In this document: positions 42,590-51,737 of the stretch, one piece after another
Position numbering within the stretch: the first letter of the stretch is position 1
How the letters are laid out: every line of letters begins with the position of its first letter
Assembly (NCBI RefSeq): GCF_013364215.1
Contig: NZ_CP054923.1
Span: forward strand, 558,001 to 622,000
Length of the DNA stretch: 64,000 nt
Direction: 5' to 3'
From: Verrucosispora sp. NA02020
Lineage (GTDB): Bacteria; Actinomycetota; Actinomycetes; Mycobacteriales; Micromonosporaceae
Made by a program: the position numbers and the translations under genes
The notes under the pieces: model-generated
What the model saw: only the letters and a program-made list of their open reading frames with translations
The model's database searches: none
What the model was told of the DNA's origin: nothing

Positions 42590-43848
42590 TGCCGGACGCC
42601 TTCGCCGACCTGGTCGGGCAGGACGACGCGGTGGAGACGCTGCGCCGTGCGGCGTCGGCCGCCGCCGCGGTGCTGCGCACCGTCGACGGCCCGGACACCG
42701 GGCCGACGGCGTCCCCGGACGGTCCGGACGAGGGCGACGGTACGTCCCCGGGGGGCGACCCGGGCGCGGGGATGACCCATGCCTGGATCTTCACCGGGCC
42801 GCCGGGGTCGGGTCGGTCGGTGGCGGCACGTGCCTTCGCCGCCGCGTTGCAGTGCGTCCACGGCACCGGCTGCGGCACCTGCCCGGGATGCCACACCACG
42901 CTCGCCGGCACCCACGCCGACGTGCGGCTGGTGGTGCCCGAGGGACTCTCCATCGGCGTCAACGACATGCGGGCGCTGGTGCTCCGCGCGGCCAGCACCC
43001 CGTCCGGCGGGCGCTGGCAGGTGGTGATCATCGAGGACGCCGACCGGTTGACCGAGGCGGCCGGCAACGCGCTGCTCAAGGCCGTGGAGGAACCGCCGCC
43101 GAGGACCGTCTTCCTGCTCTGCGCGCCGTCCACCCACCCGGACGACATCTCGGTGACCATCCGGTCGCGCTGCCGGGTCGTACCACTGCGGCAGCCCTCG
43201 GCCGAGGCGGTCGCCGAGGTGCTGGTCCGTCGCGACGGCATCGCGCCCGACGTGGCCCGGTGGGCGGCGGCGGCCACCCAGGGACACGTGGGGCGGGCCC
43301 GGCGGCTGGCCGGCGATCCACAGGCCCGGTCGCGGCGGGACGCGGTGCTCGCGGTGCCGCGTCGGCTGACCGGGGTGGGTGCCGCGTTCGACGCGGCGTC
43401 CGCGCTGATCGAGGCGGCCGAGGCGGAGGCCGAGGCGTCCGTGGCCGAGCTGGACGCGGCGGAGCGTGCCGCGCTGGAGACCGCGCTCGGGGCGGGCGGC
43501 ACCGGCCGGGGCGCGGCGGGGGCCGCCCGGGGCTCCGCCGGCCAACTGAAGGAGCTGGAGCGCCGCCAGAAGTCCCGGGCGACCCGGGCTCAGCGGGACG
43601 CGCTGGACCGGGCCCTGGTCGACCTGGCCGCCTTCTATCGGGACGCACTCGCCGTGGCATGGTCGGCGCCGGTGGCGCCGGTGCACACCGACACCGTCGA
43701 CCTGGCCGACGCCGGTGCCCGCAAGTGGCAGGCGGAGGGGGCGTTGCGGCGGCTGGAGGCGGTGCTCACCTGCCGGTCCGCGATCGAGGCCAACGTCAAG
43801 CCCCGGATCGCGGTCGAGTCGATGATGCTCGCCCTCTGGAAGGGCTGA
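42589..43848 (+). CDS. holB: DNA polymerase III delta' subunit
   Basis: 419-residue clamp-loader AAA+ protein. The P-loop is degenerate (GPPGSGRS, no Lys), as expected for delta', which does not hydrolyse ATP. A four-Cys zinc module (CVHGTGCGTCPGC) and sensor-1 region ALLKAVEEPP follow. A 30-residue Asp/Gly/Pro insertion separates LVGQDDAVETL from the P-loop. ATG 42589 has GGAG eight bases upstream and overlaps the tmk stop by one base. It works in the cytoplasm with DnaX and delta to load the sliding clamp. Confidence 0.93.
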   Translation: MPDAFADLVGQDDAVETLRRAASAAAAVLRTVDGPDTGPTASPDGPDEGDGTSPGGDPGAGMTHAWIFTGPPGSGRSVAARAFAAALQCVHGTGCGTCPGCHTTLAGTHADVRLVVPEGLSIGVNDMRALVLRAASTPSGGRWQVVIIEDADRLTEAAGNALLKAVEEPPPRTVFLLCAPSTHPDDISVTIRSRCRVVPLRQPSAEAVAEVLVRRDGIAPDVARWAAAATQGHVGRARRLAGDPQARSRRDAVLAVPRRLTGVGAAFDAASALIEAAEAEAEASVAELDAAERAALETALGAGGTGRGAAGAARGSAGQLKELERRQKSRATRAQRDALDRALVDLAAFYRDALAVAWSAPVAPVHTDTVDLADAGARKWQAEGALRRLEAVLTCRSAIEANVKPRIAVESMMLALWKG

Positions 43849-44007
43849 CCCCGGCCCGCGTCCCGCCGGATGCCGCGTCCTGACGGAGCGGTCGGCTCCG
43901 GGATCCGCGCAGGCATCGACACGCCCGATTCTGGTGCGGTACGGTCCGGTGTGCCGTGGTGACGGCGGCGGTACGCACAGTGAGGGCGACTGGGGAGGAG
44001 TCCGCTG

Positions 44008-44337
44008 ATGCCTCGGGGCGAGATCGACGAGGCGTGGATCGAGGAGGCGGTCCGACGCTACCGTCGGATCGAGTCCCTCCAGGCCGAGTTCGACCAGGCC
44101 GTGGCGACGGTCGAGGTCACCGTCCGGTCGCCGGACGGCCTCGTCGAGGTGGTGGTGACCGCCGGTGGCCGGATCACCGACGTGCGTTTCCTCGGCCCGC
44201 TGCACGCCCGCCAGCCGCGTGACGTCGCGGGTTCGGTGCGGGCCGCGGTGGTCGCCGCGGCGGACGCCGCCCAGTGGGCCCGGGAGAAGCTGCACAACGA
44301 GACGTTCACCGCCTACCGGCCACTGACGGGGGCGTGA
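44008..44337 (+). CDS. YbaB/EbfC-family nucleoid protein
   Basis: 109 residues. The YbaB fold is recognised by VEVTVRSPDGLVEVVVTAGG with ITDVRFLGP and a C-terminal helix. It probably binds DNA, but in actinobacteria this version often precedes WXG100-like genes and may be linked to type VII secretion. The ATG at 44008 has GGGGAGGAG seven bases upstream. It is the first gene of a three-gene operon, with 1 bp to the next gene. Confidence 0.85.
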   Translation: MPRGEIDEAWIEEAVRRYRRIESLQAEFDQAVATVEVTVRSPDGLVEVVVTAGGRITDVRFLGPLHARQPRDVAGSVRAAVVAAADAAQWAREKLHNETFTAYRPLTGA

Positions 44338-44338
44338 C

Positions 44339-44644
44339 ATGGACACCCTTCGTGCCCTGGCCGCACGGATCGACGAGGCGAGCGCCACGTTGACCGCGCT
44401 GTCCCGCTCGGTCACCGCCGCCGACCCCGCGCAGGTCTCGTTCGGCGCGGACGCGCCGGGGAGACCCGGCGAGATCGGGCGGGCGCTGCACCGGCAGTGG
44501 ATCACCGCCACCGGTGACCGGGCCCGTGAGGCACACGCCGCCGCCGCGCAGTTGACCGCCACGGCGGCTGCGCTGCGCCAGGCCGCCGACCGCTATTCCG
44601 ACACCGACTCCGCCGCCTCCCGCCGGCTGGCCGGGGAGAGGTGA
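44339..44644 (+). CDS. WXG100-like/ESX type VII secretion-type protein
   Basis: 101 residues, two long helices (LAARIDEASATLTALSRSVT and AREAHAAAAQLTATAAALRQ) with HRQWI in between. This helix-turn-helix with a Trp fits the WXG100/DUF2580 class. No YxxxD/E export signal is certain, although DRYSD near the end is suggestive. ATG 44339 follows GGGGG by six bases. Its stop overlaps the next start. Confidence 0.72.
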   Translation: MDTLRALAARIDEASATLTALSRSVTAADPAQVSFGADAPGRPGEIGRALHRQWITATGDRAREAHAAAAQLTATAAALRQAADRYSDTDSAASRRLAGER

Positions 44645-45339
44645 TGGACGCCCTGGACCGGCTCGCCGAGCCCGGGATCGACCTGCTGCGCCGGGTCGAC
44701 ACCCTGCTCGCCGCCGGGGCTCCGGAGGGCCACCGGGTCTGGCCGTTGCTGCGTCGGATGCAGGTGCTGCCCGGCGACGCACTGCGCAGCTTCCTCGACC
44801 TGCGGGCGGCACCGTTGGCCGGTGCCGGGCACACGGTGCGCCGGCACGTGCACGGGTACGACCACGCCTGCGCCACGCTGACCGATCCGCTGCTCTGGTC
44901 CGGGCCGGCCGCCGCCGCGTACGGGCAGTCCCGCACGATGCTGCTGCGCCACCTCGACGACGGCCCGGAGAGTCTGGTCGGGCGTCTGGAGGCCACCGCC
45001 GGCTACGCCGACGCCCTCGCCGACTGGGTGGAGGGCAGCCGGCTCACCGTCGCCCGCACCCTGGCCGAGGTGATCGGTTCGGCCGAGGCGGTCTCGGTGG
45101 TGGCGGCCACCTCCATCACCCGGGAGTCGCCGCACTCCGGGCCCTCGTCGCCGGGCACTCCTGCCGCCGCCGAGATCGCGGCCCGGGTGCTGGCCGTGCT
45201 CTGCGTCGCGTACGACGGGGCGGAGACGCTCCTGCGGCAGTGGGCGCCGAGCCTGGCCGAGTCCCCGTTGCGGACGACGTCGACCCGGTTCCGCCCCGGC
45301 GCCGCCCCGGGCGGGACGACCACCCGCGTCGGCTGGTAG
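44644..45339 (+). CDS. large WXG100-related helical protein
   Basis: 231 residues, helical throughout. LLWSGPAAAAYGQSRTMLLRHLDD contains the Trp-Xaa-Gly type turn, and a further helix pair follows. A Pro/Ser hinge (SPHSGPSSPGTPAAAE) divides it. It appears to be an extended partner of the WXG100-like protein upstream, perhaps a chaperone or a type VII substrate. ATG 44644 overlaps the upstream stop by one base; GTG 44641 is also in frame. Confidence 0.65.
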   Translation: MDALDRLAEPGIDLLRRVDTLLAAGAPEGHRVWPLLRRMQVLPGDALRSFLDLRAAPLAGAGHTVRRHVHGYDHACATLTDPLLWSGPAAAAYGQSRTMLLRHLDDGPESLVGRLEATAGYADALADWVEGSRLTVARTLAEVIGSAEAVSVVAATSITRESPHSGPSSPGTPAAAEIAARVLAVLCVAYDGAETLLRQWAPSLAESPLRTTSTRFRPGAAPGGTTTRVGW

Positions 45340-45663
45340 CAGCACGGCCAGACGTCCCGGCCGGGCTCGGCCGGTGAGCGGGGCGCGCTGGCACGCAGCA
45401 CGGCGCCGCACACGGGAACCCGATCGGGCCCACGCGGCGGCGCCGTGACTTTCCTGCACCCCCCCGCAGGTCTGTCCCACACTCAACGCTGTCGAGCCCC
45501 GTTTGTCCCGTCCGTGACGGAGTATTCAGCCGTCCGGTCGCCATCGTCGTACCGGTCGGTGGCACGGGATCGGTCGAGTCGACAGTCATGGATGATTACG
45601 CGGTGCGGTCACCCGTCACGCCGGCCCGACGGAAATCCGGCGGCGCGTCGTAGGGTGAGGAGC
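45340..45663. other. intergenic region upstream of ricT
   Basis: 324 bp with no gene-like frame. It presumably holds the terminator of the WXG operon and the ricT promoter. No convincing hexamers or strong hairpin were seen apart from short GC stems near 45435-45455. Confidence 0.5.
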
Positions 45664-46530
45664 ATGGGCATGCTCTGCGCGGTCAGCTTCCAGCGGTACG
45701 GGCGTCTCTACTACCTCGACCCTGGTGACTTCCGACCGCAGGTCGGCGACAAGGTGCTGGTGCCCACCGACGACGGGCCCGAGGTGGCGGAGTGCGTCTG
45801 GGCCGCGCAGTGGGTCAGCGACGACACCGAGGGCTTCCCCCGGCTGGCCGGGCTGGCGCAGGAGGAGGATCTGCGCCGGGACGAGACGCTGCGGCGCCGC
45901 AAGGCGGAGGCGAAGGTCGCGGCGAAGCGGCTGATCCGCGAGCACGGCCTGCCGATGAAGGTGGTGGCGATCGACCACGTGCTCGGCAGCGCCGACGGCG
46001 GCGGCGAGCGCAGCACCGTCTATTTCACCGCACCGCACCGGGTGGACTTCCGCTCCCTGGTCCGCGATCTCGGGGCGACCCTGCACTGCCGGGTGGAGTT
46101 GCGCCAGTTGTCGGCCCGCGACTCGGCCCGGGTGCAGGGCGGCATCGGCTCCTGCGGGCGTGACCTCTGCTGCGCCACCTTCCTGAACGACTTCGAGCCG
46201 GTCACCATCCGAATGGCCAAGGACCAGGACCTGCCCCTCAACCCGCTGCGCATCTCCGGTGCCTGCGGCCGGCTGATGTGCTGCCTCAAGTACGAGCACC
46301 CGCTCTATCAACGCTTCCAGGAGTCGGCGCCGGAGGTCGGTAGTCGCGTCTCCACCCCGAAGGGGGAGGGCCGGGTGGTCGGCCACAGCGTCCCGCGCGA
46401 CGCCGTCACCGTGCGCCTCGACACCGACGGCTCGCGCTCCCTCTGCTCCCGCGCCGACGTGTGCGGCTCACGCCAGGCGTACGACAGCCGTGACCAGTCC
46501 GGCCCGGAGGGCGTGACGCCCCGGCGCTGA
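45664..46530 (+). CDS. ricT: PSP1/RicT (YaaT) family protein
   Basis: 288 residues. The PSP1 domain contains paired Cys clusters CGRDLCCATF and CGRLMCCLKYE, the Fe-S ligands in Bacillus RicT (YaaT). There the protein directs RNase Y to mRNA processing. In actinobacteria only this member of the complex is present, next to holB. The ATG at 45664 has GTGAGGAG directly upstream. The C-terminal 25 residues are disordered. Confidence 0.9.
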   Translation: MGMLCAVSFQRYGRLYYLDPGDFRPQVGDKVLVPTDDGPEVAECVWAAQWVSDDTEGFPRLAGLAQEEDLRRDETLRRRKAEAKVAAKRLIREHGLPMKVVAIDHVLGSADGGGERSTVYFTAPHRVDFRSLVRDLGATLHCRVELRQLSARDSARVQGGIGSCGRDLCCATFLNDFEPVTIRMAKDQDLPLNPLRISGACGRLMCCLKYEHPLYQRFQESAPEVGSRVSTPKGEGRVVGHSVPRDAVTVRLDTDGSRSLCSRADVCGSRQAYDSRDQSGPEGVTPRR

Positions 46531-46611
46531 CCGTTCGGGACGCTGCTCGTCGTGCCCCGCTGGTTGTCCTGCGGCGACGGGTGTGCGGTTCACCGAGTTG
46601 CGTGGGGCCGG

Positions 46612-48450
46612 TCAGCGCAGGACGACGGGAGGTTCGGCCAGCCGGGGACGCAGCGGGCGGCCCGGGGCGAGCCAGGATGCCTCGGGCGATTCGTCGGGGT
46701 TGACGCGCCACCGGCGGCCCACCCGGTCGACCGCGATCGGATAGAGGGTGAGCGTGCCGTCCGGGTCGATGCGCATCCGCACGAAGCCCTTGGCGTCCTC
46801 GATGCCCTGACCGGCGAAGAGTTCGTTGACGTTCACCCCGAAGGCGCTCGCCACCAGCAGGTACGCGGCCACCAGTTGGCTGGCCACCAGGCCGATCACC
46901 GGCAGATAGACCGTGGCGGCGGCCACTGCGGGCAGCGGCCACGGCCAGTCGTGGAACGGCAACGACACCCACGCCCAGGTGCCGGCGGCGGCCAACCCGA
47001 CGTGGGCCAGCCCGTGCCCGACACCCAGCAGCCAGTGCCGGACGTGCCGTTTGCCGCTGGAACTGGGCGGCTTCGCGAACAGGGCCGCCGCGAGCACGGT
47101 CACCAGCACCATCATCACCAACGGCACGCTGAACAGTCGCTGCTCCGAGGCTTCCGCACGGAAGTCGGTCACGCCGGCCATGGAGAGCATCAGCAGGGTG
47201 TGCAGGATGCCCAGCAGCGTCGAGAAGCCGGGATTGCGCAGCGGCAACCGGCCGAAGATCCCCCAGCCGTACCGGCGGGAGCGGGCCGCGTCGGGGTAGC
47301 GGGCGGCCAACTCGTACGCGCGAGAGGGGCTGGAGCGGCGGGCCAGGGTGTCCCGGGGCGGAACCTCGATCTGCTCGGGCAGCTTGTGCGTCGGGTAGAG
47401 GTACGCCCCGCCGCTGCCCGAGGTGACCAGTTGCCGGCCGTCCGGCCCGGTGTAGCGGGCGTAGTGGTGCAGGTCGCCGGAGATCAACAGGCGTACCTGG
47501 GCACCGGTGGGCGCGACGATGGTCCGGATGAAGTAGTCGATCGAGTCGTACGCGGTGGGCTGGTCGACGGCCTTCACCCAGGCCGGAGCCGGCACCGCCA
47601 AGATCACCCTGCTCTGCGGGCCCAGTTTCTCCGCCACCGCGTCGAAGTAGGTGAGCTGCGGGTCGTCGACGTACGAGCCGGACTGGTCGTCGAGCCCGAG
47701 CAGCCACCAGTCGGCGGGCAGTTCGGCGGCGAAGTACGAGCGGGACTGGCCGGTCCGCCAGCCGCCGAAGTGACGGTCCCGGGTCCGGACGAACAACCGC
47801 AGGAACGCGGTCAGCCCGTCGTACCAGTCGTGGTTGCCCGGCACCGCGAAGATCGTCGGCTGCTCCGGCGGCGTGGTCGGCAGCGCCGCCTGGTACGGCC
47901 CCTTGCACCGGTCCTCGTACGCCTCGTACGCCGCCGACGGGTAGACCTGGTCGCCGCCCATCACCAGGGTCTGCGCCCGGGGCAGCCGGTGCCCGTCCAC
48001 CTCCAGCTCGCGCTGCGCGAGCAGGTACGCCACCGAGTACGTGGCGTTGAAGCCGTCGCCCAGGTCGGCCACGTAGTCGAGCCAGAGCCCGCCGTCCGGC
48101 CCGACCTGACGGGCGACCTCCGCATCCAGCGCCTTCTGGAGTTCGCGCTTGTCCAGGTACGCCCCGAACAGCATCGCCAACAAGGTCCGCAGACCGGTGC
48201 TGATCAGCAGGAACGGTGCGAGCCACGGCACCGGCTTGCGCGGCGTGAAGCCCAGCTCCAGCGGATCGGTGCTGCGCGGCCGTCGCGCCGCCCGCCCTCC
48301 GGAAGCCTCCTCGGCGTACGTCCCGAGTGGCGCCGCCCGGCCGCCGGCCGTCACCGGCTCGGGCGCGTGGTGGCTGTCGGCCTCGGGACGCGTACCGTCA
48401 CCGGGCGGAGGGTCGAACGGTTCGTCGCGGGGGATGTGGTCGTCGGTCAC
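46612..48450 (-). CDS. membrane-anchored metallophosphoesterase
   Basis: 612 residues. A hydrophilic N-terminus is followed by one membrane helix (about 75-95) and a calcineurin-like phosphoesterase domain. Motifs are YVADLGDGF, VMGGDQVYP, VPGNHDWYDG, ISGDLHHYARY and GSGGAYLYPTH. Four or five further helices come after (about 430-570) and then a cytoplasmic tail. Metal ligands (Asp, Asn, His) are intact. The substrate is unknown. The start is GTG 48450, although its ribosome site is weak. Convergent with ricT. Confidence 0.88.
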   Translation of the reverse strand: MTDDHIPRDEPFDPPPGDGTRPEADSHHAPEPVTAGGRAAPLGTYAEEASGGRAARRPRSTDPLELGFTPRKPVPWLAPFLLISTGLRTLLAMLFGAYLDKRELQKALDAEVARQVGPDGGLWLDYVADLGDGFNATYSVAYLLAQRELEVDGHRLPRAQTLVMGGDQVYPSAAYEAYEDRCKGPYQAALPTTPPEQPTIFAVPGNHDWYDGLTAFLRLFVRTRDRHFGGWRTGQSRSYFAAELPADWWLLGLDDQSGSYVDDPQLTYFDAVAEKLGPQSRVILAVPAPAWVKAVDQPTAYDSIDYFIRTIVAPTGAQVRLLISGDLHHYARYTGPDGRQLVTSGSGGAYLYPTHKLPEQIEVPPRDTLARRSSPSRAYELAARYPDAARSRRYGWGIFGRLPLRNPGFSTLLGILHTLLMLSMAGVTDFRAEASEQRLFSVPLVMMVLVTVLAAALFAKPPSSSGKRHVRHWLLGVGHGLAHVGLAAAGTWAWVSLPFHDWPWPLPAVAAATVYLPVIGLVASQLVAAYLLVASAFGVNVNELFAGQGIEDAKGFVRMRIDPDGTLTLYPIAVDRVGRRWRVNPDESPEASWLAPGRPLRPRLAEPPVVLR

Positions 48451-48575
48451 CCGCCGGAGCGTAGTGCCGCGCGGTGTGCCGTGCCGAGCCCGAACGCGCC
48501 CGATGTCCGGTCCGTCGAGTCCGGGGAATCCCGCTCCGCCCCGGCGTGGTGCGTGCCGTACACTTGGCGATCGTT

Positions 48576-48649
48576 GCCGCCTTAGCTCAGTCGGCTAGAG
48601 CGACGCACTCGTAATGCGTAGGTCGACGGTTCGATTCCGTCAGGCGGCT
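48576..48649 (+). tRNA. tRNA-Thr (anticodon CGT)
   Basis: 74 bases. Acceptor stem GCCGCCT/AGGCGGC, anticodon stem ACGCA/TGCGT with loop CTCGTAA (anticodon CGT), and T arm GACGG/CCGTC with the GTTCGATTC loop. CCA is not encoded. A TACACT -10-like element lies at 48559-48564. It is followed at once by a strong terminator. Confidence 0.96.
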
Positions 48650-48654
48650 CGGAT

Positions 48655-48692
48655 AGCGGCCCTGACCAGCGGAGATGCTGGTCAGGGCCGCT
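48655..48692 (+). terminator. terminator after tRNA-Thr
   Basis: A perfect 16-bp stem (48655-48670 with 48677-48692), loop GGAGAT, then TCGTTT. One of the strongest hairpins in the window. Confidence 0.92.
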
Positions 48693-49047
48693 TCGTTTCG
48701 CGACAGGTGTCGCAGGATCCCGCCGTCTCGGGGCTTCCGACGGTTGCTGCCGGGTGGTCACCCGATCGAGCTGACGACGCGGCGCGTGCGACTCGCCGCA
48801 GGCATGCCGTCGCGCCGTCCGGATGAAGTAGACCTCGGCGAATGGCAAATTGATCAGTGACTGCGCTGGTGGTCCGAGTGGCGAGCGCTGTCGGATTCGC
48901 GACATGGGGCTTTCGGCTGCCGTCCGGGTCGGGTCGACCACGTGGCTTTGCAGCGGACTTTCCCCCGTTCGACGAGCTGTTTCGGTGGGACGGCCAGCTC
49001 GGATCGCCCCGGTTGTCTGCTGACTGAGTTCGAAAGTCGGGTCTACG
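48693..49047. other. intergenic region before the caspase operon
   Basis: 355 bp without a convincing gene. A possible promoter for the caspase operon is TGACTG, a 17-base spacer and TACGAT (49044-49049). The TACGAT overlaps the ATG at 49048, which would favour the later start at 49090. Confidence 0.4.
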
Positions 49048-49455
49048 ATGACGCCATCGATCGCCGGCGCGACGAATGGGAATTCATCAGTGGATGTTGG
49101 TCAGCGGCAGGTAGAGATCGAATTGGTAGGTGTCGCCGACGCCGAGGCTGGTCGACTGGCCGCAGAGTTGCGCGATTATCTGCTCGACGAAGACCCCGAT
49201 CTCGTTGTCGATCAAGTTCGGTCGGACCCTCGTACCCAAGATGTCGGTGCCCTGCTCGTGCTTCTCCTTGCGACCCCTGCTGCCGTTGCCGTGGCCCGGG
49301 GCGTGCAGCAGTGGCTCGCACGGCGGGCGACGTCGGAGGTCGTCTTCCGCTCCAAGACCGATCAGCTCAAGGTGACGAATCTGCCGGCTCGTCGTGCCGA
49401 GGTGTTGGCACTGCAAATCGTGGCGTTGATCGAAGGCACATCCGGCGACGAGTAG
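49048..49455 (+). CDS. effector-associated constant component EACC1-like protein
   Basis: 135 residues. The pattern VEIELVGVADAEAGRLAAEL, then a short hydrophobic stretch (GALLVLLLATPAAVAVARGV), QQWLARR and a final strand (VVFRSKTD) fits EACC1. EACC1 is a small protein encoded beside caspase, protease and TIR effectors in actinobacterial conflict systems. It is thought to be an adaptor or sensor, but no activity is established. The start is ATG 49048 or, if TACGAT is the promoter, GTG 49090. The caspase gene follows after 11 bp. Confidence 0.7.
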   Translation: MTPSIAGATNGNSSVDVGQRQVEIELVGVADAEAGRLAAELRDYLLDEDPDLVVDQVRSDPRTQDVGALLVLLLATPAAVAVARGVQQWLARRATSEVVFRSKTDQLKVTNLPARRAEVLALQIVALIEGTSGDE

Positions 49456-49466
49456 CGGACGAGACG

Positions 49467-51737
49467 ATGCCGGATCAAGTCGCTCAGCAGCCGCTCGTGA
49501 TCATGCTTGGGGCGGATGCCTGGCCGGCCTGGCCGGATCTCGACAAGCCGGTCATCGGCCGCTCTCATGCTGCTTTTCTCGACTACGTGCGCAACGGACT
49601 CCACGTCCCCGGCGAACGCGTTCTTGAACTGTTCGGCTCGACCGCGAGCCCGCACGAAATGGTCGAGAAGATCCAAGGGTTCCTTGATCGAGGTCAGGCG
49701 GAGGCCTCCGATGTCATCGTCTACTACGTCGGACACGGTGACCGCATTCCGGACGGGGACGAGTTCGTCCTGCTGACGGCCTGTGCCACTCGGGCCGCGA
49801 TCGACTCGTCCTCGCTACGGGCCAGTCATGTGGCCGAAGCCCTTCGTCCATGCGCCGGGAAGCTGCGCGTTCACCTCATCATCGATGCGTGCTTCTCCGC
49901 TGAGACCGCCCGGGCCTTCAACCGTCCGATCGGTAGTGTCGGCGTCGCCGTACTCGCGTCCTGTAGCAGTGGTGATCTCTCTTACGGTGACCCGGATGCC
50001 GAAACGACGGTCTTCACCGGCGCGTTGCTGAAGGTGCTCTGGCGCGGGGAGCCGGGCCATGCGCGCCGGCTGTGTCTGCGCGAGGTGGGAACTCTCGTCA
50101 AGGACGAGTTGGCCGACCGGGACACGAAGACGTATCCCGAAGTCCACGATCCCGAACAGCGCAAGGGGCGCATCAGCGAGGTTCCGCTCTTCCCCAATCC
50201 GCCGGTGCCGCCCAGGCCGCTGGAAGACCACGCGGTCCGGCCGTGGTGTGCCGTGGTGTCCGCTGCGGACGTGCCGGCCGGTGGCACCAGCGTCGGGCAG
50301 TTCGGCGATGCCATCGAGGGGTTCCGGGAGATCTATCGCCGCAGCGTCGCCGACGAGACCGGCTGGTATTTGAGCGAGCAACCCGAACTGGTGCGGTCGG
50401 CTGACGTGTTCGGTTCCACCCGGTCCTTTCAGGAGGCGGTGCAGAGCGTCTGCTCCGCCGACCTGGCCTTCTTCGACCTGACCGACTTGGAGCCGGCGGT
50501 CGTCGTACTGCTCGGGATGCGGGCGGTGGTGCGGCGAGGCGTGACGATCTGCTTCCTCCAGGAGGGTGAGGACAAGCACGGCGGGCTGGCTGGTGTGCCA
50601 CCGTTCCTCCTGCGGGACATCAACGTGGTGAGCTTCTCTCCAGGGGGAGTGCTTCCGGAGGACCTACTGGGCGCTCGGGCGCTGGCCGGCATACGAGATC
50701 TCAGTCGCGCCCCGTTCAGGTATGCCGACCTGCCCGGCTTCGACGCCATCCGGCAGCTTCCACCGGTTCTCGACCGGACGGTCATTCCCTATCACGAGAG
50801 AGTCCTGGTCCTCTGCTCATTCGACTCGGCGTACGGCAGCCGGAACTGGCCGGAGATCCAGCGCCGGTTGAAGAGAGCGGTCGAGGCCCGTCGGACATCT
50901 CGTGGTGACGGCATCGGGAATGCTGACGATCCCGAGATGCGTGCGTCGGTCCGAGTGGAGCGGACCCTCGACATGGGGTCGGCACGGGTGGTGTCGGCGA
51001 ATCTCCTGGAGGCGATCCGTCTCACCGACCTGTGTGTGTGCGACCTGACGGGTTGGAAACCCAACGTCATGTTCGAACTGGGGATGCGGCTGGCGGCCCG
51101 GCCACTCGAACCCGTCTGCATCATCGACGGGACAGCGGCGGCCGAGAGTAACGGCCCGAACGCGGATCGGCTGGCACGCATCGCCGGGCAGGTCGCCGGC
51201 CTGACCTCGCTGTTACGGGTGATCGAGTACGAACTCGACTGCGGGAACGAGTTCTACTACGAGATCGTCGATCGGCATCTCGACATGGTGCAGGAACTCA
51301 GCGAAGGGCCGGTCCGAACCTGGGTGGGCGACTGCCTGGCGGTCGGCAGCCTCTACCGGGTGGCCTGGCAGTACGCGGACATCCACCACGAGCCGGCCAC
51401 CGTGAGCGTGGTGGAGGCGCTGCGGACCCCGGCCCGGGCGCTGCACATGAGCCGCCAACGGGGAAGTAGCCCGTACATCTTCCCGGCCACCCATCGGCTC
51501 ACCGACGCCGCACGACACAGCGCCGTCGAGATGCTTCGCGCGGCCTGGCTCTACCTCAGGGACGCCCACGAACGCGGCAGGATCACCGGCGGAGACCTCG
51601 TCGAATTGAGAGACGTCGGCTACGACCTGGTGGCGCTGCTCTCCGAACCGCTCGAACCGGACGATCGCGCATTCAGCGAGGAGGTGCTCGCGGTGGTGGA
51701 CGACCTCGAGAGAGAGATGTCAGGTGAGGCATCATGA
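49467..51737 (+). CDS. caspase fused to two deoxyribosyltransferase/TIR-like domains
   Basis: 756 residues. Domain 1 (about 1-215) is a caspase-fold C14 peptidase: His90 in YYVGHGD and Cys142 in LIIDACFSA form the dyad. Domains 2 (about 235-400) and 3 (about 440-610) each carry the ADLxxxDLT...ELGMR-type motif (ADLAFFDLTDLEP with VVLLGMR; TDLCVCDLTGWKP with MFELGMR). This is the mark of the nucleoside 2-deoxyribosyltransferase/TIR-like superfamily. The C-terminal 140 residues are helical. It likely combines NAD- or nucleotide-handling or sensing with proteolysis. It is coupled by ATGA to the TPR gene. Confidence 0.82.
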   Translation: MPDQVAQQPLVIMLGADAWPAWPDLDKPVIGRSHAAFLDYVRNGLHVPGERVLELFGSTASPHEMVEKIQGFLDRGQAEASDVIVYYVGHGDRIPDGDEFVLLTACATRAAIDSSSLRASHVAEALRPCAGKLRVHLIIDACFSAETARAFNRPIGSVGVAVLASCSSGDLSYGDPDAETTVFTGALLKVLWRGEPGHARRLCLREVGTLVKDELADRDTKTYPEVHDPEQRKGRISEVPLFPNPPVPPRPLEDHAVRPWCAVVSAADVPAGGTSVGQFGDAIEGFREIYRRSVADETGWYLSEQPELVRSADVFGSTRSFQEAVQSVCSADLAFFDLTDLEPAVVVLLGMRAVVRRGVTICFLQEGEDKHGGLAGVPPFLLRDINVVSFSPGGVLPEDLLGARALAGIRDLSRAPFRYADLPGFDAIRQLPPVLDRTVIPYHERVLVLCSFDSAYGSRNWPEIQRRLKRAVEARRTSRGDGIGNADDPEMRASVRVERTLDMGSARVVSANLLEAIRLTDLCVCDLTGWKPNVMFELGMRLAARPLEPVCIIDGTAAAESNGPNADRLARIAGQVAGLTSLLRVIEYELDCGNEFYYEIVDRHLDMVQELSEGPVRTWVGDCLAVGSLYRVAWQYADIHHEPATVSVVEALRTPARALHMSRQRGSSPYIFPATHRLTDAARHSAVEMLRAAWLYLRDAHERGRITGGDLVELRDVGYDLVALLSEPLEPDDRAFSEEVLAVVDDLEREMSGEAS

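Noticed and set aside
48576..48692. tRNA-Thr as attachment site of the caspase/hipBA segment
   Set aside because: No copy of the tRNA 3' end was found to the right (48.7-55 kb), and no integrase is present. The segment may still be horizontally acquired, but not by a visible tRNA-targeting element.
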